64,000 nucleotides of DNA from Nocardioidaceae bacterium UBA4001 (GTDB taxonomy: Bacteria > Actinomycetota > Actinomycetes > Propionibacteriales > Nocardioidaceae), in the NCBI GenBank assembly GCA_002384855.1, contig DGBP01000069.1, positions 1 to 64,000 on the forward strand. Reading direction: 5' to 3'. Each line of letters opens with the position of its first letter. Position 1 is the stretch's first letter. Below, one piece after another: positions 33,566-42,780 of this stretch. Position numbers and translations under genes: made by a program. The notes below the pieces were generated by a model. That model made no database searches. It saw only the letters and a list, made by a program, of their open reading frames with translations, and was not told where the DNA came from.

Positions 33566-34558
33566 CTACGTAGTGTGCGGGCGAAGCGTGAGCCCGCGGT
33601 CGGGCGAGTCCGCCGGTTCCGGGAGGGACCGGTCGAGGACCCAGCCATGGGAGAACGCGGCAGCCGTCGCACGCTCCGCGAGGGCCCCGGCCTCCCGGTC
33701 GTCGATGACGCCCGGGTCGGGGAGGTCGACTCGCACCAGGGAGGAACCGGTGCGCACCCGTGCCATGGGCAGCAGACCCTGCAGCGCCTCGGCCAGCTCC
33801 TCCGGCGACGAGGCCGCGCCGAAGCCGCGCCCGTCGTCCCGGGTCGCCGCCCGCAGCACCGCCTCGCGGGCCCCAAGGCCGAACATGTCCTGCTCCTCGG
33901 GCCGGATCAGCCGGGCCGCTCCGCTCCCGTGCTCGCCGGAGGGCAGGACGAACCGGTCCAGTCCACGGACCAACGCTGCAGGTGAACGGCTCAGCTTGCC
34001 GGTGACGAGGTCTGCTGCGGCGGTGACCTCGTCGGCGAGCGCGGGCGCCGTGACCGCCAGCACGTTCCCGTAGCCGTCGTCGCGACCGGCATGGTAGTCG
34101 ATCGGCTCCAGGCCGGCCGCGCCGAGCGCGATGTCGGTCTGGCCGGTGCGCCAGGCGCGGCCCGAGGTGTCACTGACCAGGACCGCGACGTTCGCACCGG
34201 TCAGGCTCAGCAGCTCCTCGCGCAGCCTGCGGGCGGAGGCGTCCGGGTCCTCCGGCAGCAGCACCAGGGTCCCGGGCGCGGTGTTCGAGGCGTCGATCCC
34301 GGCGGCCGCCATCACCAGTCCGTGGCGGGTCCGCACGATCGAGGTGGGCCCGCGTCGCGCGACCACGCGGTCGGTCTCCCGGGCGAGGGCCTCCTCCTTG
34401 GTGCAGGTCACCGTGCGGCCCTCCGCCTTGCTCACCACCTTGCTCGTCACGACGAGGACGTCCCCGTCGCGCAGGTCCGCGGTCCGGGCGAGCAGTGCAG
34501 CGAGGTCGTCGCCGCGACGCACCTCGGGGAGACCGGTGACGGGTTCGCAGACGATCAC
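33566..34558 (-). CDS. fbiB: Coenzyme F420:L-glutamate ligase, short form
   Basis: 330 residues. Residues 1-245 form the CofE-type ligase that adds glutamates to F420-0 using GTP: GDVLVVTSKVVSKAEGR, DASNTAPGTLVLLPEDPD, VLVSDTSGRAWRTGQTDIALG and DVEV-equivalent positions. Mycobacterial FbiB is about 450 residues because a nitroreductase-like domain (dehydro-F420 reductase) follows. Here only its entry helix MFGLGAREAVLRAA is recognisable, followed by about 80 unrelated residues. The reductase step must be elsewhere. GTG 34558 overlaps the fbiA stop by 4 bp. Confidence 0.9.
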   Translation of the reverse strand: MIVCEPVTGLPEVRRGDDLAALLARTADLRDGDVLVVTSKVVSKAEGRTVTCTKEEALARETDRVVARRGPTSIVRTRHGLVMAAAGIDASNTAPGTLVLLPEDPDASARRLREELLSLTGANVAVLVSDTSGRAWRTGQTDIALGAAGLEPIDYHAGRDDGYGNVLAVTAPALADEVTAAADLVTGKLSRSPAALVRGLDRFVLPSGEHGSGAARLIRPEEQDMFGLGAREAVLRAATRDDGRGFGAASSPEELAEALQGLLPMARVRTGSSLVRVDLPDPGVIDDREAGALAERATAAAFSHGWVLDRSLPEPADSPDRGLTLRPHTT

Positions 34559-35604
34559 GGCGCGCCCGGGTGTGCGTGGACGGACGCCGCCAGGTCGTAG
34601 GCGTCCCGGACCATGGCAGCCGTGGTGGCGGGGTCGGTCATCATCAGCGGCACCGCCCGGCAGGTGATGCCCGCGCGCTCCACGCGCGAGGTCTGGTCGC
34701 CGTCGCGCTCGTCGACCAGCCAGCCGTCGAGCACCCCGCCGTCGCTGCGGGAGCCGTAGTGCTCGGCGACGGCGGCCGCCGAGGTCTCGACACCGATGGC
34801 GGCCAGCACCTGGGCGGCCATCCCGCGCACATGGGTGCCGGCGACGATGGGGGAGAGACCGACCACCGGGGCCGGGGTCCCGGTGAGCGCCTCACGGATC
34901 CCCGGGACGCCGAGGATCGTCCCGATCGACACCACCGGGTTCGACGGGGGCAGGACCACTACGTCGGCAGCCTCGATCGCCTCCACGACCCCGGGAGCGG
35001 GGCGGGCCTGCTCGATGCCCACGGGGACCACGGCCCTGGCCGGCACCTCGGCGTGCATGCGCACCCAGTACTCCTGGAAGTGCACGACCCGGCGGCCCGA
35101 CGCGGCATCCGGGTCGTCCACGGCGACATGGGTCTCCACCCGCTCGTCGGTCATCGGCAGCAGCGTGACCCCCGGCTGCCAGCGCTCGCACAGGGCGGCC
35201 GTCACCGCGGACAGGGGGTAGCCGGCCTCGAGCATCCGGGTGCGCACCAGGTGGGTCGCCACGTCACGGTCGCCGAGCCCGAACCAGGTGGGCTCCGCGC
35301 CGTACGCCTCGAGCTCCTCCTTGACGCTCCAGGTCTCCGCGGCGCGACCCCACCCCCGGTCTGCGTCGATGCCGCCGCCGAGGGTGTACATCACCGTGTC
35401 GAGGTCGGGGCAGATCTTGAGCCCGTGCAGCCAGATGTCGTCGGCGGTGTTGGCGACCACCGTGACCTCCGCCGGTGTGCCCAGGTCCCGGTGGTGCCGC
35501 AGCAGGCCGGTCAGGAAGCGGGCACCGCCCATCCCGCCCGCGAGCACCACCACCCGGACCGGGTGGTTTCGTGAGGTTTCGGGGTGGGAGGGAGGGGTAG
35601 TCAT
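34555..35604 (-). CDS. fbiA: 2-phospho-L-lactate (or PEP) transferase, F420 synthesis
   Basis: 349 residues. Joins the activated three-carbon donor to Fo, forming (dehydro-)F420-0, the substrate for FbiB. CofD signatures: VVVLAGGMGGARFLTGL (N-terminal nucleotide loop), VVANTADDIWLHGLKICPDLDTVMYTLGGG, GLGDRDVATHLVRTRML and LPPSNPVVSIGTILGVPGI. ATG 35604 with AGGAGA 10 nt upstream. Coupled to fbiB by a GTGA overlap. Divergent from whiB across about 235 bp. Confidence 0.95.
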   Translation of the reverse strand: MTTPPSHPETSRNHPVRVVVLAGGMGGARFLTGLLRHHRDLGTPAEVTVVANTADDIWLHGLKICPDLDTVMYTLGGGIDADRGWGRAAETWSVKEELEAYGAEPTWFGLGDRDVATHLVRTRMLEAGYPLSAVTAALCERWQPGVTLLPMTDERVETHVAVDDPDAASGRRVVHFQEYWVRMHAEVPARAVVPVGIEQARPAPGVVEAIEAADVVVLPPSNPVVSIGTILGVPGIREALTGTPAPVVGLSPIVAGTHVRGMAAQVLAAIGVETSAAAVAEHYGSRSDGGVLDGWLVDERDGDQTSRVERAGITCRAVPLMMTDPATTAAMVRDAYDLAASVHAHPGAP

Positions 35605-35679
35605 GGTTCGCGCTTCTCCTGGCAATGGCACATCCGGGCCACATTCTCGGGCGTGTCGGGGCATATAGCAGATCCGGGC

Positions 35680-35709
35680 TTGACTTCGCTTCTGCGACAG
35701 GCATGTAAT
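35680..35709 (+). promoter_or_regulatory. Probable whiB promoter
   Basis: TTGACT (35680-35685) and TGTAAT (35704-35709) are 18 bp apart in an unusually A/T-rich 230-bp gap between fbiA and whiB. It leaves a leader of about 125 nt. TCACACTGCGGAGTGA downstream (about 35735-35750) is an imperfect inverted repeat that could be an operator. Confidence 0.5.
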
Positions 35710-35839
35710 TCCAACAGTGTTGTTCATTTCGGTCACACTGCGGAGTGATTGCCACTAGCGTCAGGGGCCAGTGCTTCACAGGCACAGGTTTTCAATGGGG
35801 GTCCTGCTAAGGATCTCACGGGTCGAAAGGCGGAATGCC

Positions 35840-36094
35840 GTGAGAGAGCTCTACGTGCTCGACGGGGACGCCGAGGAGCTGGGTTGGCAGGAGCGCGCAC
35901 TCTGCGCTCAGACCGACCCGGAGGCGTTCTTCCCGGAGAAGGGCGGCTCGACGAGAGAGGCCAAGCGGGTGTGCCTGACCTGCGACGTGCGGGGCGAGTG
36001 CCTGGAGTACGCCCTCGAGCACGACGAACGGTTCGGCATCTGGGGCGGCCTCTCCGAACGCGAACGGCGCAAGCTGAAGAAGCGGGCGGTCTGA
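35840..36094 (+). CDS. whiB2: WhiB-family iron-sulfur regulator (WhiB2-like)
   Basis: 84 residues. The four cluster cysteines are C22, C45, C48 and C54 (C-x22-C-x2-C-x5-C), followed by the turn GIWGG and basic tail SERERRKLKKRAV. CAQTDPEAFFPEKGGSTREAK is near-identical to the WhiB2/WhmD/WhiB group that controls septation and sporulation genes with sigma factor partners. GTG 35840 is chosen since homology begins near it; AAAGG lies about 10 nt upstream. A 14-bp terminator follows immediately. Confidence 0.95.
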   Translation: MRELYVLDGDAEELGWQERALCAQTDPEAFFPEKGGSTREAKRVCLTCDVRGECLEYALEHDERFGIWGGLSERERRKLKKRAV

Positions 36095-36103
36095 AGCGCG
36101 ACA

Positions 36104-36135
36104 ACGGGCAGTGTGGCACCAGCCACACTGCCCGT
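36104..36135 (+). terminator. Hairpin terminator after whiB
   Basis: ACGGGCAGTGTGGC (36104-36117) pairs perfectly over 14 bp with GCCACACTGCCCGT (36122-36135), loop ACCA. It begins 10 bp after the whiB stop. No T-run follows, as is common in actinobacteria. Confidence 0.82.
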
Positions 36136-36181
36136 CGCGGTTGAGAGGGTCGTTGGCCCGGGCTGGCTAGGGTTGGGCGCC

Positions 36182-39046
36182 GTGACGGTTACAGCGCTCC
36201 TGGTCAGCCATGACGGTGCCCGCTGGCTGCCGGCGGTGCTCGAAGGCCTCCGGAGCCAGACACGTGCCCCCGACCACATCCTCGCGGTCGACACGGGGAG
36301 CACGGACGCGACCGTCGACCTGCTCGCCGACGCGCTCGGAACCGAGGGGCTCGTGGAGCTCCCGGCCACGACGAGCTTCCCCGACGCGGTTGCCGCCGGC
36401 CTCGACCGGATGCCTGCCCGGCCCGGCAGTGGGGACGAGCACGAGTGGGTCTGGCTGCTCCACGACGACAGCCGCCCGGCCCCCGACGCGCTCGAGATCC
36501 TCCTGCGGGCCGCGGCCGAGGACCCCGCGGTCACCATCCTCGGGCCGAAGCTGCGCGAGTGGCCCTCGTTGCGTCGGCTCCTCGAGGTCGGGGCGACGAT
36601 GAGCGGCACCGGTCGTCGGGAGACCGGACTGGAGCGCGGGGAGTACGACCAGGGGCAGCACGACCGGACCCGCGACGTCCTCGCGGTGTCGTCGGCGGGG
36701 ATGCTGGTCCGGCGCGACGTCCTGGAGTCCCTCGGCGGCTTCGACCGCCGACTGCCGATGTTCGGCAACGACCTCGACCTCGGCTGGCGGGCGGCCCGGG
36801 CCGGCCACCGCACGATGGTCGTCCCCGACGCGGTCGCCTTCCACGTCGAGGCGGCGCATCGCGGAGTACGCCGGACACCGGTGACCGGCAACCACCGGCG
36901 CGGTGAGCGCAAGGCGGCTCTGTACACGCTGCTGGTCAACTGCTCGGCCGTCGCGCTGCCGTTCGTCACCGTCCGGCTCCTCCTCGGCAGCCTCCTGCGC
37001 ACCCTCGGCCTGCTCCTCGTGCGCGCGCCCCGGGAGGCGCTCGACGAGGTCGCCGCGCTCCTGGCGACCTACGTCCGACCCGACCGGGTCCTGCGCGGCC
37101 GGCTCGACCGCCGGCGCACCTCCACCGTCGGCCCGCGCGAGGTCCGGCACCTGCTGGCGCCGTTCTGGCTGCCCTACCGGCACGGCCTCGACTTCGTCTC
37201 CGACCTCGCCACTGCCGTCGCGCACCAGGCCTCCGACTCCACGTCCGCCCGTCGTTCCACGCGCGCTGCGGCCGAGACCGGACCGGCGCCCGCGGAGGCC
37301 CAGAACCTCCCTGAGGACACCGGGCTCCTCGCCCGGTTGGTCACGAGCCCCCGGGCCGGGCTGCTCGCGCTGCTGGTGCTCCTCTCGCTGGTCGCGGCGC
37401 GCGGACTGCTCGGGTCGGGGATGTTGTCCGGCGGGGCGCTGCTCCCGGCCCCGGGCTCGGCACTGCACTGGTGGCAGACCTATCTGGCCGACTGGCACGG
37501 CGAGGGGGTCGGCTCGGACGCGTCGGCGGCGCCGTACCTGCTGCCGCTCGCCCTGGTGGGCAGCCTCCTGCTCGGCAAGGCCTGGCTCGTGGTGGACCTG
37601 CTCGTCCTGCTCAGCGTGCCGCTGGCCGCGTGGGGCGCCTGGCGCTTCCTGGCCCGGCTCGTCGGCGAGGGCCGGCCCGTCGTCTGGGGCGCGGTCGCCT
37701 ACGGCCTGCTCCCGGTCGTCACCGGTGCGGTGAGCCAGGGGCGGGTCGGGACGGTTGCCGCGGCGGTCATCCTGCCCTGGGTCGTCCACGCTGCCTCGTT
37801 CCTCGCCCCGGCGCCGGGAGCCGTGGGGGAGCGGACCCGCACCCGCGGCGCCGACCGCCGCCGGCGCGCGGCCTGGCGCACCGCGCTGCTGCTCGGGCTG
37901 CTGACCGCGTTCGTCCCGGTCGCCTGGCCCGTCGCCGTGGTGCTCGCTCTCGGTGCCGTGGGCCTCGGCCTGCTGCGGGACCGGTCGCGCTGGACCGCGT
38001 CCCGCGCGTGGGCGCCGCCGCTCGTCGCGGTCGGCGTCGTACCCGTCCTGCTGCTGCCGTGGTCCCTGCTCCTCCTGGTCGGCGACGGCCTCGCCTCGTG
38101 GTACGTCGAGGCCGGAGCGCCGGCACCGGAGCTCGTCACCGACCTCGGGCCCTGGGACCTCCTCGCAGGACGCGCCACCACCGGTGACCTGGGCGCGGCC
38201 CCGCTGTGGTTCGGCGTCGCGATCGCCGTGGCCGCCGCCGCGGCTCTGGTGTCGCGGCACCGACGCGAGCTGGTCGTCGGCGCCTGGGCGGTCGTCGTCG
38301 TGGCACTCGCCGCCGCCGTGCTGCTCGACTCGTCCGGCGAGTGGGCGGGCTTCCCCGTCCTCCTCGCGGGTGCTGCGGCGGTCACGGCGGTGACCGTGGG
38401 CGGGGCCGGTATCGCCGGGCGGCTCACCGGGCGCAGCTTCGGCTGGCACCAGCCGGTCGGCCTGGTCGTGGTCCTCGCCGCGCTGGTGGCGCCCCTCGCC
38501 GGCCTGGTCTGGTGGGTGTCCGCCGGCGTGGCCGGCCCACTGGACCGCCGGGCCGCCCACGACGTGCCGCAGTACATGACCGACGCAGCGCTGCGTGACC
38601 CCGACCAGGGCGTGCTCGTGATCCGTGCCGGTGACCGCCGCCTCGAGCACACGCTGCTGCGCTCGGCGGGTCTCCGGCTGGGCGACGACACCGTCGCCGC
38701 CACCCCGGAGGAGCAGCGTTCGCTGACCACGCTGGTCGGTGACCTGGCCACGGCGCCGACCGCCGAGGACGTCGACGCCCTCTCCCGGCACGGGGTGGAG
38801 TTCGTGTACCTCCCGCCACCGGCAGTTCCCGACCTTGTCGGGCACCTCGACTCGGTCAGTGGCCTCAGCACCGCGAGCGCCGCCCGGCCGGGCTCCCGGG
38901 CGTGGCAGGTCGACGCCGACCCGAGCCGTGAGGCGCTCGCGGAGCCGACCTCGTCCTGGCTCCGGCCGGGGCTGCTCGTCCTCCAGGGACTCGCCGTCGT
39001 GACGGTAGCCGTCCTCGCCGCCCCCAGCAGGAAGGTCCGTCGATGA
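36182..39046 (+). CDS. Large membrane family 2 glycosyltransferase
   Basis: 954 residues. Residues 1-240 are a GT-A domain: TALLVSHDGARWLPAVLEGL, DTGSTDATVDLL, WLLHDDSRPAPDAL (metal DxD-like) and FGNDLDLGWRAARAGHRTMV. A linker leads to about 12 transmembrane segments spread over 270-810, then a C-terminal extracellular part (VEFVYLPPPAVPDL). It probably builds a cell-envelope polysaccharide at the membrane; donor and acceptor unknown. GTG 36182 with TAGGGT (36168-36173) 8 nt upstream, leaderless type. Coupled by ATGA to the DUF5719 gene. Confidence 0.85.
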   Translation: MTVTALLVSHDGARWLPAVLEGLRSQTRAPDHILAVDTGSTDATVDLLADALGTEGLVELPATTSFPDAVAAGLDRMPARPGSGDEHEWVWLLHDDSRPAPDALEILLRAAAEDPAVTILGPKLREWPSLRRLLEVGATMSGTGRRETGLERGEYDQGQHDRTRDVLAVSSAGMLVRRDVLESLGGFDRRLPMFGNDLDLGWRAARAGHRTMVVPDAVAFHVEAAHRGVRRTPVTGNHRRGERKAALYTLLVNCSAVALPFVTVRLLLGSLLRTLGLLLVRAPREALDEVAALLATYVRPDRVLRGRLDRRRTSTVGPREVRHLLAPFWLPYRHGLDFVSDLATAVAHQASDSTSARRSTRAAAETGPAPAEAQNLPEDTGLLARLVTSPRAGLLALLVLLSLVAARGLLGSGMLSGGALLPAPGSALHWWQTYLADWHGEGVGSDASAAPYLLPLALVGSLLLGKAWLVVDLLVLLSVPLAAWGAWRFLARLVGEGRPVVWGAVAYGLLPVVTGAVSQGRVGTVAAAVILPWVVHAASFLAPAPGAVGERTRTRGADRRRRAAWRTALLLGLLTAFVPVAWPVAVVLALGAVGLGLLRDRSRWTASRAWAPPLVAVGVVPVLLLPWSLLLLVGDGLASWYVEAGAPAPELVTDLGPWDLLAGRATTGDLGAAPLWFGVAIAVAAAAALVSRHRRELVVGAWAVVVVALAAAVLLDSSGEWAGFPVLLAGAAAVTAVTVGGAGIAGRLTGRSFGWHQPVGLVVVLAALVAPLAGLVWWVSAGVAGPLDRRAAHDVPQYMTDAALRDPDQGVLVIRAGDRRLEHTLLRSAGLRLGDDTVAATPEEQRSLTTLVGDLATAPTAEDVDALSRHGVEFVYLPPPAVPDLVGHLDSVSGLSTASAARPGSRAWQVDADPSREALAEPTSSWLRPGLLVLQGLAVVTVAVLAAPSRKVRR

Positions 39047-40461
39047 GCACCTCCGCCACCGGCCGACGCAGCACCTCTCGCGATCGACCACCCAGGGACG
39101 GTCTCGCGGTCGCCGGCGTGGTCCTCGTCGCCCTGGCCGCCGGGCTGATCGTCGTCGCCGGCGCGGTCGGGGCGGCACCCGAGGAGCGAGGGCGCGCGAG
39201 CGCCGAGAAGGTCGAGCGGGTCGACGTCGCCTGTGCTGCCTTTCCCGGGCTCGGCGCGGGTGCCCGCTGGACCCTCGCGCCGGACCTCGAGGGCTCCCGG
39301 AAGGGCGGCTCGCTGGAGGCCGGTCCGCTCGGCGGGGAGCTCGCCCCGGTCGACGGGGCCCCGGGTGCCCTCACCGAGGTGGAGGTCGAGAGGGAGCCAG
39401 GTGCGCAGGTGTCCGCCGAAGGACCCGCGGCGTACGGTCGCACCACGCACCAGGTCGACGACGCCCGCAGCGGTGCCGCGCTCGCGGTCCAGGAGTGCGG
39501 GCAGCCACGCTCCCGGTGGTGGTTCACCGGGGCTGCTGCAGGCCTCGACCACAGCTCGTCGCTCGTGGTCGCCAACCTCGACCCAGGTCCCGCCGTGGTC
39601 GACATCGAGGTGCTCGGCGCCGACCAGGACGACGAGGCGCAGGCCACGCGCGGGCTCACCGTCCAGCCGGGTGAGGTCCGGACGATCGACCTGCTGGAGG
39701 TGGCCCCTCAGGCCGAGGAGCTCGCCGTGCACGTCGAGGCGTCCCGCGGCCGGGTCGTCGCGGCGATCGCCGACGAGCTGGCGACCAGCCCGGCAGCGGC
39801 CGCCGGCGTGGAGTGGATCCCGGCCCAGCCCGAGGCATCCCGGGTCCTGCGGCTCGCTCCTCTGCCGAAGCGTGCCGACCGTCGTACGCTGGTGGTCGCC
39901 AACCCTTCGGACCGCGAGGCCCTCGTCGGCGTGGAGCTCGCCGGGCCGGGTGGCACCTTCACGCCCGAGGCGCTGCCTCAGCTGCGCGTTCCCCCGGGCG
40001 CGGTGGTGACCGCCGACGTCGAGGACGTCGTGGGGCGAGAGAGCGCGGGGATCGTGCTCCGGTCGTCGGTCCGGATCACCGGGACCGTGCGCTCCACCCG
40101 GGGCCAGGACGTCGCGTACGCCGTGGCCGCACCCGCCCTGTCGGGACCGTCGGCCGCGACCGTCCCGGACCGCACGCGACCGACGGTGCAGCTCACGGCC
40201 GCGGACCCGGGCGGGCGGGCCGAGGTGACCGCCCACGCCGCCGACGGGGAGGAGGTCGACGCGCAGACCCTCGACCTGGAGCCGGGCGCCACCGTCACCT
40301 GGGAGCCGAAGGGTGACGCCGCCTACCTCGTCGTCACACCGGGCAAGGGACGCGTCTGGGGAGGTGTCTCGCTGGCCGGGGCACGCGGGCTCAGCCAGGT
40401 ACCGCTCAAGTCGCTGCCGACGGTGCTGAGGAGACCCGTGGTGGTGCCTGCCCTGCGCTGA
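39043..40461 (+). CDS. DUF5719 family secreted/anchored protein
   Basis: 472 residues. One N-terminal hydrophobic helix (GLAVAGVVLVALAAGLIVVAG), then an extracellular beta-rich region with repeated half-domains (VVANLDPGPAVVDIEVLG, VVANPSDREALVGVELAG). Conserved beside the large glycosyltransferase in related actinobacteria, as recalled, so probably its partner at the cell surface. Start ATG overlaps the upstream stop (ATGA). Function unknown. Confidence 0.82.
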   Translation: MSTSATGRRSTSRDRPPRDGLAVAGVVLVALAAGLIVVAGAVGAAPEERGRASAEKVERVDVACAAFPGLGAGARWTLAPDLEGSRKGGSLEAGPLGGELAPVDGAPGALTEVEVEREPGAQVSAEGPAAYGRTTHQVDDARSGAALAVQECGQPRSRWWFTGAAAGLDHSSSLVVANLDPGPAVVDIEVLGADQDDEAQATRGLTVQPGEVRTIDLLEVAPQAEELAVHVEASRGRVVAAIADELATSPAAAAGVEWIPAQPEASRVLRLAPLPKRADRRTLVVANPSDREALVGVELAGPGGTFTPEALPQLRVPPGAVVTADVEDVVGRESAGIVLRSSVRITGTVRSTRGQDVAYAVAAPALSGPSAATVPDRTRPTVQLTAADPGGRAEVTAHAADGEEVDAQTLDLEPGATVTWEPKGDAAYLVVTPGKGRVWGGVSLAGARGLSQVPLKSLPTVLRRPVVVPALR

Positions 40462-40470
40462 CCGGGCGGC

Positions 40471-40950
40471 TCAGTCCGCCTCGTAGCCGGGATCGACCTC
40501 GTCAGGGGGGATCCCGAGCAGCTCGGAGACCTGCTCGACGAGCACGACGTGCACCATCGCCTCGAGGTCGGACCGGGTCTCCGCGCGCAGCTCGATCGGC
40601 CGACGGAAGAGCACGATCCGGCTCGGCGTCGCCCCGCCGCCCCGGACCAGTGAGGCGAGGGGGACCGTCTCGCCCCAGTCGTCGGGCACCATCGGGGTCT
40701 CCTCGACGGCGAGCTCCACGAGCCCGAGCTCGTCGTGCCAGCGCTCCTCTAGCCGCTGGAGGCTCGCGAGCACGACCCCGTCGAAGGTCTCGCGGGGGCT
40801 CCGGGTGAGGGGGGCACCCCGGGGTGTCAGCGGTCCGGGCAGGACTCCGGGTCCGCGCATCCCGCGCCCGCGCCGGTCGCGACGGCCGCCACCACGGGGA
40901 CCGGCCGTCCGGGGACCCTCCGGGGTGCCGCTCGATCCGCTGACGTCCAC
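40471..40950 (-). CDS. Metallopeptidase-like (zincin_1/DUF1025) protein, degenerate motif
   Basis: 159 residues. The basic Gly/Arg-rich N-terminus is poorly conserved. Core: FDGVVLASLQRLEERW and ELGLVELAVEETP, then the region where family members carry HExxH. Here it reads HVVLVEQVSELLGIPPDEVDPGYE, so no intact HExxH is present. Catalysis is therefore doubtful and it may be a structural relative. GTG 40950 with TAGGCT 6 nt upstream (leaderless type). Divergent from the DUF3499 gene. Confidence 0.8.
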   Translation of the reverse strand: MDVSGSSGTPEGPRTAGPRGGGRRDRRGRGMRGPGVLPGPLTPRGAPLTRSPRETFDGVVLASLQRLEERWHDELGLVELAVEETPMVPDDWGETVPLASLVRGGGATPSRIVLFRRPIELRAETRSDLEAMVHVVLVEQVSELLGIPPDEVDPGYEAD

Positions 40951-40999
40951 GCCGCGAGCCTAGTCGTCGCGGGGTGCGCCAGGCTGTACCGTCTGCGTC

Positions 41000-41380
41000 G
41001 TGAGTTCTGCCCGTCGCTGTTCGCGCACCGCCTGCGGGCGGCCGGCGGTGGCCACCTTGACCTACGTCTACTCCGACCAGACCGCCGTCCTGGGACCCCT
41101 CGCCACCTATGCCGAGCCCCACGCCTACGACCTCTGCGAGGCGCACAGCGAGCGGCTGAGCGCCCCGCGTGGCTGGGAGATCATGCGGCTGGCCCCGGAC
41201 CCCGACGCCCTCGGCCCCTCCAGCGACGACCTCCTCGCTCTCGCCGACGCGGTGCGTGAGGCGGCCCGTCCCGCTCCCGCGACGGATCGTCCCGAGCAGG
41301 CCGTCGGGCTCGCCCGGGAGACCGGCCGCGAGGTCGGTCGGCGCGGTCACCTGCGCGTGCTCCGTTCTCCCGACAGCTGA
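41000..41380 (+). CDS. DUF3499 family protein
   Basis: 126 residues. C7, C12 (CSRTACGRPA), C46 and H49 (DLCEAHSERL) make a likely zinc knuckle, followed by WEIMRLAPDPDALGPSSDDLLALADAVREA and a charged tail. Function unknown; conserved next to manB in actinobacteria. GTG 41000 with TACCGT (40987-40992) 7 nt upstream and no ribosome binding site. Confidence 0.83.
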   Translation: MSSARRCSRTACGRPAVATLTYVYSDQTAVLGPLATYAEPHAYDLCEAHSERLSAPRGWEIMRLAPDPDALGPSSDDLLALADAVREAARPAPATDRPEQAVGLARETGREVGRRGHLRVLRSPDS

Positions 41381-41406
41381 CGGCACCCGGACGGTAGGGT
41401 CGTGCC

Positions 41407-42780
41407 ATGCCTGCGACCACCGACCCGCAGAACCTCTCCTCCGTCTTCAAGGCATACGACGTCCGCGGGACGGTGCCCGACCAGGTCGACGAGGCGCTGG
41501 CGAGGTCGACCGGCACCGCCTTCGTCGCGGTGACCGGCTCCCGAGGTGGGCGCGTGGTGGTCGGCCACGACATGCGCCCCTCGTCGCCCGGCCTGGCCCG
41601 GGCGTTCTCGGAAGGTGCTGCAGCGGCCGGCGCGGACGTCGTCGAGATCGGGCTCGCCTCCACCGACGAGCTCTACTTCGCCTCCGGTCACCTCGGTGCT
41701 CCCGGGGCGATGTTCACCGCGAGCCACAACCCCGCGCAGTACAACGGCATCAAGATGTGCCGTGCCCATGCCGTGCCGGTCGGGGCCGACACAGGCCTGC
41801 GGGAGATCCGCGACCTGGTCGCAGACGGCTCCGCGCCGACCGCCGAGCAGCCCGGGTCGATCACGAACGAGGACGTGCTCGGCGCCTACGCCGAGCACCT
41901 GCTGGCGTTGGCCCCTGTGCGAGGCCGGCGTCTGAAGGTCGTCGTCGACGCGGGCAACGGGATGGCCGGCCACACCGTCCCGTCGGTGCTCGGCCGCCTC
42001 GACCTCGAGCTGGTCCCGATGTACTTCGAGCTCGACGGCACGTTCCCGAACCACGAGGCCAACCCCATCGACCCCGCGACCATGACCGACCTGGTCGCCA
42101 AGGTCCGCGAGGTCGGCGCCGACGTCGGGCTCGCCTTCGACGGCGACGCCGACCGTTGCTTCCTCGTCGACGAGCGGGGCGAGCTGGTCAGCCCCTCGGT
42201 GCTCACCGCACTGATCGCCGCCCGCGAGCTCGCCAAGCACCCCGGCGCGGTCGTGATCCACAACCTGATCACCTCGCGCGCGGTGCCGGAGATCATCACC
42301 GAACATGGCGGGACGCCGGTGCGCACGCGGGTCGGCCACTCGTACATCAAGGCCACGATGGCAGAGAGCGGTGCGGTCTTCGGCGGCGAGCACTCCGGCC
42401 ACTTCTACTTCCGGGACTTCTGGCGGGCCGACTCCGGGCTCCTCGCGGCCCTGCACGCCCTGGCCGCGCTCGCGGAGCACGCCGGGTCGCTGTCGTCGCT
42501 CCTCGCGGAGTACTCCCGCTACGCCGCCTCAGGGGAGGTCAACTCGACGGTCGACGACCAGGCGGAGGTCCTCGAGCGCCTCGAGAAGGAGTACGTCGAC
42601 CGGCCCGACGTGACCCTCGACCACCTCGACGGGCTCACCGTCACCCACCCCACGTGGTGGTTCAATGTGCGCGCGTCCAACACCGAGCCGCTGCTCCGGC
42701 TCAACGCGGAGGGTGAGGACGCAGCCACGATGACCCAGGTCAGAGACGAGGTCCTGGCCCTGATCAGGAGAGACGCATGA
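41407..42780 (+). CDS. manB: Phosphomannomutase/phosphoglucomutase
   Basis: 457 residues. Interconverts mannose-6-P and mannose-1-P, feeding the guanylyltransferase at 31707. Four alpha-D-phosphohexomutase landmarks: phosphoserine S106 in FTASHNPAQYNGIK, metal loop FDGDADRCF, sugar loop GGEHSGHFYF, and phosphate-binding RASNTEPLLRLN. TAGGGT (41395-41400) is 6 nt before the ATG. Stop overlaps the next start (ATGA). Confidence 0.95.
   Translation: MPATTDPQNLSSVFKAYDVRGTVPDQVDEALARSTGTAFVAVTGSRGGRVVVGHDMRPSSPGLARAFSEGAAAAGADVVEIGLASTDELYFASGHLGAPGAMFTASHNPAQYNGIKMCRAHAVPVGADTGLREIRDLVADGSAPTAEQPGSITNEDVLGAYAEHLLALAPVRGRRLKVVVDAGNGMAGHTVPSVLGRLDLELVPMYFELDGTFPNHEANPIDPATMTDLVAKVREVGADVGLAFDGDADRCFLVDERGELVSPSVLTALIAARELAKHPGAVVIHNLITSRAVPEIITEHGGTPVRTRVGHSYIKATMAESGAVFGGEHSGHFYFRDFWRADSGLLAALHALAALAEHAGSLSSLLAEYSRYAASGEVNSTVDDQAEVLERLEKEYVDRPDVTLDHLDGLTVTHPTWWFNVRASNTEPLLRLNAEGEDAATMTQVRDEVLALIRRDA

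Noticed and set aside
36167..39178. 1,003-codon minus-strand frame
   Set aside because: Antisense shadow of the large glycosyltransferase; low-complexity Arg/Gly/Pro/Glu content.
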